Positions 1 through 5,160 of a DNA stretch of 5,160 nt are shown piece by piece (within the stretch, counting starts at the first letter, position 1; the number at the start of each line of letters is the position of its first letter). The position numbers and the translations under genes are program-made. The notes below the pieces were generated by a model. That model made no database searches. It was not told the DNA's origin and saw only the letters and a list, made by a program, of their open reading frames with translations. This DNA comes from Deltaproteobacteria bacterium (GTDB taxonomy: Bacteria; Desulfobacterota; Binatia; UBA9968). The DNA is taken from contig JAHFAP010000225.1 of the NCBI GenBank assembly GCA_023250495.1, forward strand, positions 1 to 5,160, in the 5' to 3' direction.

Positions 1-550
1 CCGGAAACAGCGCGATGGTCGATTGATCGCCCCGGTTCACGACCGTGAGCTCATCGGTATGCGTAACTTCCTGCACGAAGCGCACGCAGCGAGTGCACTT
101 GATGCAGCGCTCGCCGTCGAAGACAACGTAGGGGCCGAAGATCTCCCGCTTGCGGTCGTGCTCCTTTCTCTCCTCGAACCGGCTTCCCTTGAGGTCGTGC
201 TCCATGTAGTAGTCCTGGAGCCAGCACTCGCCCGCCTGATCGCAGATCGGACAGTCCAACGGATGATTGATGAGCAGAAACTCCATCACCGCGCGGCGCG
301 CCTCCAGAACTTTTGCGGTTTGCGTTTTGACCGCCATTCCCTCGCTCACGGGGGTGTTGCAGGCGATCTGGAGCTTGGGCATCTTCTCGATTTCCACCAG
401 GCACATGCGGCAGTTGCCCGCGATCGCGAGCTTGGGATGATAGCAATAATGGGGAATGGAAATCCCCGCTTCCGCCGCCGCCTGGATGACGGTCTTGCCC
501 TTCTCAGTGGCGATCTCGCGTTCGTCGATGGTGAGTTTTACTGGGTCCAT
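1..550 (-). CDS. nuoG: NADH-quinone oxidoreductase subunit G, N-terminal part (runs off the left edge)
   Basis: The first 183 residues of NuoG, the large Fe-S subunit of the peripheral arm, which passes electrons from NuoE/NuoF towards the quinone site. I translated it directly from the minus strand and the frame is open to the window edge. A 2Fe-2S ferredoxin-like domain comes first, with ligands C36, C47, C50 and C64 (cluster N1b). Next is the characteristic His-ligated N5 site, H96, C100, C103 and C109 (HPLDCPICDQAGEC). Then come the first three cysteines of N4, C149, C152 and C155 (CIKCTRC). The fourth N4 ligand region and the molybdopterin-fold domain lie outside the window. The ATG at 550-548 begins 4 bases after the nuoF stop, which suggests translational coupling. 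No strong Shine-Dalgarno is visible. The related formate dehydrogenase and hydrogenase subunits share this N-terminus, but the position after nuoE and nuoF makes NuoG the clear choice. Confidence 0.96.
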   Translation of the reverse strand, partial: MDPVKLTIDEREIATEKGKTVIQAAAEAGISIPHYCYHPKLAIAGNCRMCLVEIEKMPKLQIACNTPVSEGMAVKTQTAKVLEARRAVMEFLLINHPLDCPICDQAGECWLQDYYMEHDLKGSRFEERKEHDRKREIFGPYVVFDGERCIKCTRCVRFVQEVTHTDELTVVNRGDQSTIALFP

Positions 551-554
551 CTTA

Positions 555-1826
<1,272 letters not shown>

Positions 1827-1843
1827 CGTGATCAGCGAAGAAT

Positions 1844-1892
1844 GACGGGAGACCGAAGACCGATGACGGTCAGCGGTCTCCGGTCCTCGGTC
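1844..1892 (-). repeat. Seven in-phase inverted heptads filling most of the nuoE-nuoF spacer
   Basis: On the minus strand the 49 bases divide exactly into 7-base units. Four are of the form GACCGNN (1892-1865) and the next three of the form NNCGGTC or a one-base variant (1864-1844), which is the same unit inverted. The spacer between the nuoE stop and the nuoF start is 67 bases, so the array occupies about three quarters of it. Confidence 0.75.
1848..1881 (-). other. Intercistronic stem-loop between nuoE and nuoF
   Basis: The two halves of the heptad array pair. GGAGACCG pairs with CGGTCTCC (8 pairs), then a 2-by-2 internal loop, then GACCG with CGGTC (5 pairs), closing a 4-base loop (1866-1863). 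No U-run follows, so a terminator is unlikely. An mRNA processing or stability element, or a protein-bound site, are possible roles. The structure is predicted by eye. Confidence 0.6.
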
Positions 1893-1893
1893 G

Positions 1894-2367
1894 TTATTTG
1901 AGCTTTTCCAGAATCTCGGCCACCTTTGCCTCGGTCAGGTTCTCGTAGTAATCGTCGTTCAACTGCATCATCGGCCCGCTGCCGCAGGAGGCGAGACATT
2001 CGACTTCAGAAACCGTGAACTTTCCATCCGGCGTGGTCTCGCCGACGCCGATCCCGAGTTTCGCTTTGATAAGGGCGCTGATCTTTTCCGCTCCGGCCAG
2101 CGCGCAGGGAAGCGTGCGGCAGAGCTGGATGTGGTGCCTGCCGACGGGCTTCATGTTGAGCATGGTGTAAAAGGTAACGACGCCGTAAACGTGCGCCACG
2201 GGGGTTTCCATGATCCTGGCCACGTAGTCGATCGCCTCGGCGCTCAGGTAGCCGAACTCCTCCTGAGCGAGTCGAAGGACCGGCAGCATCGCCGCCTCCT
2301 TTTTCGGATAACGGCGCACGATCTCGTCGAAGCGCTTTAACGATTCGTCTGGAAATTTAACGGCCAT
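1894..2367 (-). CDS. nuoE: NADH-quinone oxidoreductase subunit E (2Fe-2S N1a)
   Basis: A 157-residue thioredoxin-fold 2Fe-2S protein (24-kDa subunit), usual in length for the family. It pairs with NuoF and carries cluster N1a near the FMN. The four ligands follow the family spacing: C83 and C88 (CRTLPC), then C124 and C128 (CLASC), followed by the typical GSGPMMQLNDDYYENLT segment. The N-terminal helical region includes the usual LRLAQEEFGYLS motif at about residues 31-42, and YGVVTFYTM is at 61-69. The ATG at 2367-2365 is the last three bases of the fourth TTGARTK-type heptad in the nuoD-nuoE spacer, so the repeat reaches exactly into the start codon. Upstream bases give only a weak Shine-Dalgarno match (TTGAGTGATGA). 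The gene lies 27 bases after nuoD and 67 bases before nuoF. Confidence 0.97.
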   Translation of the reverse strand: MAVKFPDESLKRFDEIVRRYPKKEAAMLPVLRLAQEEFGYLSAEAIDYVARIMETPVAHVYGVVTFYTMLNMKPVGRHHIQLCRTLPCALAGAEKISALIKAKLGIGVGETTPDGKFTVSEVECLASCGSGPMMQLNDDYYENLTEAKVAEILEKLK

Positions 2368-2392
2368 TCATCACTCAACATTCAAAACTCAA
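2365..2392 (-). repeat. Four in-phase heptads filling the nuoD-nuoE spacer
   Basis: Read on the minus strand, the spacer divides into four 7-base units: TTGAGTT (2392-2386), TTGAATG (2385-2379), TTGAGTG (2378-2372) and ATGAATG (2371-2365). The consensus is TTGARTK. The last unit ends in the nuoE start codon. The stretch is AT-rich compared with the flanking genes and directly follows the nuoD stop. Confidence 0.7.
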
Positions 2393-2394
2393 AA

Positions 2395-3585
<1,191 letters not shown>

Positions 3586-3611
3586 GGCTGAGGCAACGGC
3601 ACGGCGCGCTG

Positions 3612-4175
3612 TTACCGCTCGTGGCCCAGCTTCTGTTTCAGCTGTAAGAGTTTGTCGTCCGACCTGGTATCGACGAAGGTGCCGGCCAATGGCCGTTCGG
3701 GCACCAGAGGCTGGCGCTGGTTCACCGGATAGTCCTTGCGCAGCGGATAGCCGCGGAACTCCTCGTAGAGCAGGATCCTCTTCAGATCGGGGTGGCCGCG
3801 GAAGCGAATTCCGAACATGTCCCACACCTCGCGCTCCAACCAGTTCGCGCCTTTCCATAGCGGAGTAAGCGAGTCCACTGCTGGTTCATCCTCCTCCACC
3901 GGAACCTTGACCCGCAGGCGGTGATTGGCCCGCAAGGAGTACAGGTGATAGACCACTTCGAAACGCGGCTGTTTTTTTCCCAGGTAATCGACCGCTGTGA
4001 TGTCCGCGAGAAAATCAAAGTCTAATTTGGGGTCATCTTTAAGGAAGCGAACGATCTCCAACAGCCCTTCGCCGCGGATGACGACCGTCTCGTCGCCGCG
4101 GAACGCATGGGACTCAAGGATCATCCCGCTAAATGTTTCGCTGAGATATTGGATGCGGGGGCTCTCTTCTCCCAT
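3612..4175 (-). CDS. nuoC: NADH-quinone oxidoreductase subunit C (30-kDa)
   Basis: A stand-alone 187-residue NuoC, a peripheral-arm subunit that packs against NuoD and NuoB. The family signature is complete at residues 113-150: LEREVWDMFGIRFRGHPDLK, then RILLYEEFRGYPLRKDYP. Before it lie the usual FLADITAVDYL segment (55-65) and the FEVVYHLYSL strand (72-81). The ATG at 4175 is preferred over the TTG immediately before it at 4178, because GGGAG and GAGG motifs sit upstream at suitable spacing and overlap the end of nuoA. Only 6 bases separate the nuoA stop from this ATG, so the pair is probably translationally coupled. Most nuo operons have nuoB at this junction and it is missing here. The gene ends in TAA, 26 bases before nuoD. 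Confidence 0.96.
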   Translation of the reverse strand: MGEESPRIQYLSETFSGMILESHAFRGDETVVIRGEGLLEIVRFLKDDPKLDFDFLADITAVDYLGKKQPRFEVVYHLYSLRANHRLRVKVPVEEDEPAVDSLTPLWKGANWLEREVWDMFGIRFRGHPDLKRILLYEEFRGYPLRKDYPVNQRQPLVPERPLAGTFVDTRSDDKLLQLKQKLGHER

Positions 4176-4181
4176 CAAGCC

Positions 4182-4538
4182 TCACTCCCAGTCCAGGGCC
4201 CCTTTTTTCCAGGCATAGACAAAGCCTACCACGACGACGGTTAGAAAAATTCCCATCTCCACGAGACCAAAAATGCCGAGGCGGCGAAACAGCACCGCCC
4301 ACGGATAAAGAAAGACGCCCTCGAGGTCAAAGATGAGGAAAAGCATGGCCACTAAATAGAACTTCACCGGAAAGCGAATCCGCGCATCCCCTTTGGGCGG
4401 ATTTCCGGATTCGAAGGGCTCATCCTTGACCGGGTTGGGCCTTTTGGGACCCACCATTTGCGCGATCAGGAGCAGCGCTAGCACGACGGATCCTGCAAAG
4501 AAAAACAGCACCAGGACAGGAAAGAAGGGATGAGTCAT
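4182..4538 (-). CDS. nuoA: NADH-quinone oxidoreductase subunit A (membrane subunit)
   Basis: A 118-residue NuoA (ND3 homologue), a small membrane subunit at the junction of the peripheral and membrane arms of complex I. Three hydrophobic helices are visible at about residues 8-28, 58-80 and 90-109. The first loop carries the family motif KDEPFESGNPP (38-48). Helix 2 holds the conserved RFPVKFYLVAMLFLIFDLEGVFLYPWA block, including the buried acidic residues D71 and E73. The C-terminus YAWKKGALDWE is typical. The ATG at 4538-4536 gives a normal N-terminus, and a TTG directly upstream at 4541 would add one residue. No good Shine-Dalgarno precedes either start. This is the first gene of the operon, transcribed divergently from the cupin gene, and its leader carries a predicted terminator-like hairpin. 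It ends in TGA, 6 bases before the nuoC ATG. Confidence 0.96.
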   Translation of the reverse strand: MTHPFFPVLVLFFFAGSVVLALLLIAQMVGPKRPNPVKDEPFESGNPPKGDARIRFPVKFYLVAMLFLIFDLEGVFLYPWAVLFRRLGIFGLVEMGIFLTVVVVGFVYAWKKGALDWE

Positions 4539-4552
4539 CAAAGGGTCACGTT

Positions 4553-4586
4553 AAAAAATACCATACCCCCCAAGCGAGAGGTATGG
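4553..4586 (-). terminator. Terminator-like hairpin in the nuo leader (possible attenuator)
   Basis: In the minus-strand transcript, CCAUACC (4586-4580) pairs with GGUAUGG (4567-4561). The stem extends inward through U-G, C-G, U-G and C-G to 11 pairs closing a GCUU loop (4575-4572). Two bases after the stem comes a run of six U (4558-4553). That is the layout of a Rho-independent terminator, placed between the predicted nuo promoter and nuoA. No minus-strand gene lies upstream that it could terminate. A leader attenuator is one reading. A weak stop for antisense transcription out of the cupin gene is another. Confidence 0.5.
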
Positions 4587-4623
4587 GAAAAGCTATGGGG
4601 GCTGGCCGCGGACGACCAATTTT

Positions 4624-4652
4624 TTTGTATTGGAAAAAGCGTTGGATGTCAA
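4624..4652 (-). promoter_or_regulatory. Sigma70-type promoter of the nuo operon
   Basis: On the minus strand a perfect -35 box, TTGACA (4652-4647), is followed after 17 bases by TACAAA (4629-4624), a 4-of-6 match to the -10 consensus. Transcription would start at about 4617 with a G, giving a leader of about 79 bases before the nuoA ATG. The -35 box lies 24 bases from the -35 box of the divergent cupin promoter. It is the best promoter-like pair I could find upstream of nuoA. Confidence 0.65.
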
Positions 4653-4676
4653 GGAAACGACCGGCAGAAGCGATCA

Positions 4677-4705
4677 TTGAAAGCCCCTCACGCTTCGCTT
4701 ATACT
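4677..4705 (+). promoter_or_regulatory. Sigma70-type promoter of the cupin gene
   Basis: The -35 box is TTGAAA (4677-4682) and the -10 box is TATACT (4700-4705), with an optimal 17-base spacer. Each differs from consensus at one position. Transcription would start near 4712, giving a leader of only about 16 bases before the ATG. This is a prediction from sequence alone. Confidence 0.72.
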
Positions 4706-4716
4706 TGCCAAAAAAC

Positions 4717-4723
4717 AGGAGGT
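4717..4723 (+). promoter_or_regulatory. Strong ribosome binding site of the cupin gene
   Basis: AGGAGGT is a full match to the anti-Shine-Dalgarno core and ends 4 bases before the ATG at 4728. It fixes the start codon, and it contrasts with the weak or absent sites before most of the nuo genes in this window. Confidence 0.85.
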
Positions 4724-4727
4724 CTCT

Positions 4728-5144
4728 ATGAGACGGATCGTCTTAATCCTTAGCTTGACTTTTATGGTAGGAGTAGTGGCGGGAGTGATCGCCGGCCGGG
4801 CACTCAACGCTCAGCAGGAGGCCGTAAAGCGCACAGACCTGCTGAAGACAGACCTCGAAGGGGTGGAGGGGAAAGAAGCCCATGTGTTCCTGGTCGAGCT
4901 GGCACCCGGGGGTGCGACCGGAAAACACTTTCACCCTGGACATGAATTGGCCTATGTTCTGGATGGCGCCGCAACCGTTGAACTGGAGGGGAAAAAACCG
5001 GTTACGCAGAAGCGCGGGGCCGTGTTTCACTTAACGCCCAAACAGGTGCATGACGTGAAGAATCCGGGCAAGACAGTGCCCATGAAGGCGCTGGTGTTCG
5101 CCCTTTACGAGAAGGGCCAGCCGGTCGCCACTCCTGTAAAATAG
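4728..5144 (+). CDS. Exported or membrane-anchored small cupin-domain protein
   Basis: A 138-residue single-domain cupin. Residues 1-28 look like a signal peptide or N-terminal anchor: MRR followed by a hydrophobic stretch to about residue 22, then RALNA before QQE, where cleavage after A28 is plausible. The cupin core follows. Motif 1 is GKHFHPGHELAYVLDG (65-80), with metal ligands H67, H69 and E73. Motif 2 is RGAVFHLTPKQVHDVKN (96-112), with H108 as the fourth ligand. A bound divalent metal and a location outside the cytoplasmic membrane are inferred. Substrate and reaction cannot be told from sequence, since such short cupins include sensors, isomerases and dioxygenase-like proteins. The ATG at 4728 is chosen because a perfect AGGAGGT lies 4 bases upstream and the signal sequence starts there. 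The open frame back to 4530 runs through the promoters. The gene is divergent from nuo, so it is not part of that operon, and I see no functional link. Confidence 0.88.
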   Translation: MRRIVLILSLTFMVGVVAGVIAGRALNAQQEAVKRTDLLKTDLEGVEGKEAHVFLVELAPGGATGKHFHPGHELAYVLDGAATVELEGKKPVTQKRGAVFHLTPKQVHDVKNPGKTVPMKALVFALYEKGQPVATPVK

Positions 5145-5160
5145 CGACTGGATTTCCCGG

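Noticed and set aside
1844..1892. CRISPR-like or mobile-element interpretation of the heptad spacer
   Set aside because: The units are 7 bases with no spacers between them, with no cas genes, terminal repeats or target duplication nearby.
3586..3858. N-terminal extension of nuoD by 91 codons
   Set aside because: The extension overlaps the 3' part of nuoC in another frame, is arginine-rich and low in complexity, and NuoD family similarity starts only after the ATG at 3585.
4561..4586. Plus-strand terminator reading of the inverted repeat
   Set aside because: On the plus strand the stem is followed by GAAAAG and not by a T-run, and the G-U pairs that lengthen it exist only in the minus-strand transcript.
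4605..4611. CCGCGG palindrome in the nuo leader region
   Set aside because: A six-base palindrome in GC-rich DNA is expected by chance and has no supporting context.
4530..4727. N-terminal extension of the cupin frame by 66 codons
   Set aside because: It would cover both promoters and the nuoA start and bury the signal sequence. The perfect Shine-Dalgarno points to the ATG at 4728.

Overview
The window holds most of the 5' half of a bacterial respiratory complex I (NADH:quinone oxidoreductase, nuo) operon on the minus strand, and one small divergent gene on the plus strand. Read along the minus strand, the order is nuoA (4538-4182), nuoC (4175-3612), nuoD (3585-2395), nuoE (2367-1894), nuoF (1826-555) and the N-terminal 183 codons of nuoG (550 to the window edge). 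All frames are intact and the iron-sulfur ligands are present. The gene order and separate nuoC and nuoD genes (not an E. coli-style nuoCD fusion) are ordinary. The exception is nuoB, which normally lies between nuoA and nuoC. It is absent: nuoA and nuoC are only a few bases apart.

On the plus strand, 4728-5144 encodes a small exported or membrane-anchored cupin with a complete set of metal ligands. It has a near-consensus promoter and a perfect Shine-Dalgarno sequence. The 189-bp gap between this gene and nuoA is a back-to-back regulatory region. It has a good sigma70-type promoter for each direction, and the predicted nuo leader contains a stem-loop followed by a U-run that looks like an intrinsic terminator or attenuator.

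The least ordinary features are the spacers inside the operon. The nuoD-nuoE gap consists of four in-phase heptads of a TTGARTK type, the last of which contains the nuoE start codon. The nuoE-nuoF gap consists of seven in-phase GACCGNN-type heptads that invert halfway and so form a hairpin. The two spacers differ in sequence but share the 7-base period.

Functionally, NuoE, NuoF and NuoG form the NADH-oxidising module: FMN plus a chain of Fe-S clusters. NuoC and NuoD belong to the connecting, quinone-reducing module, and NuoA is one of the membrane subunits. The proximal Fe-S subunit NuoB (cluster N2) must be supplied from elsewhere for a working enzyme. NuoH to NuoN would be expected beyond the left edge.

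The organism is a bacterium of moderate-to-high GC content. The NuoD subtype (YTDRLNYVSP, ending IGGECDR) and the short exported cupin resemble proteins I associate with deltaproteobacterial or Methylomirabilota/Binatota-like lineages, often known only from metagenomes. That placement is a low-confidence inference.
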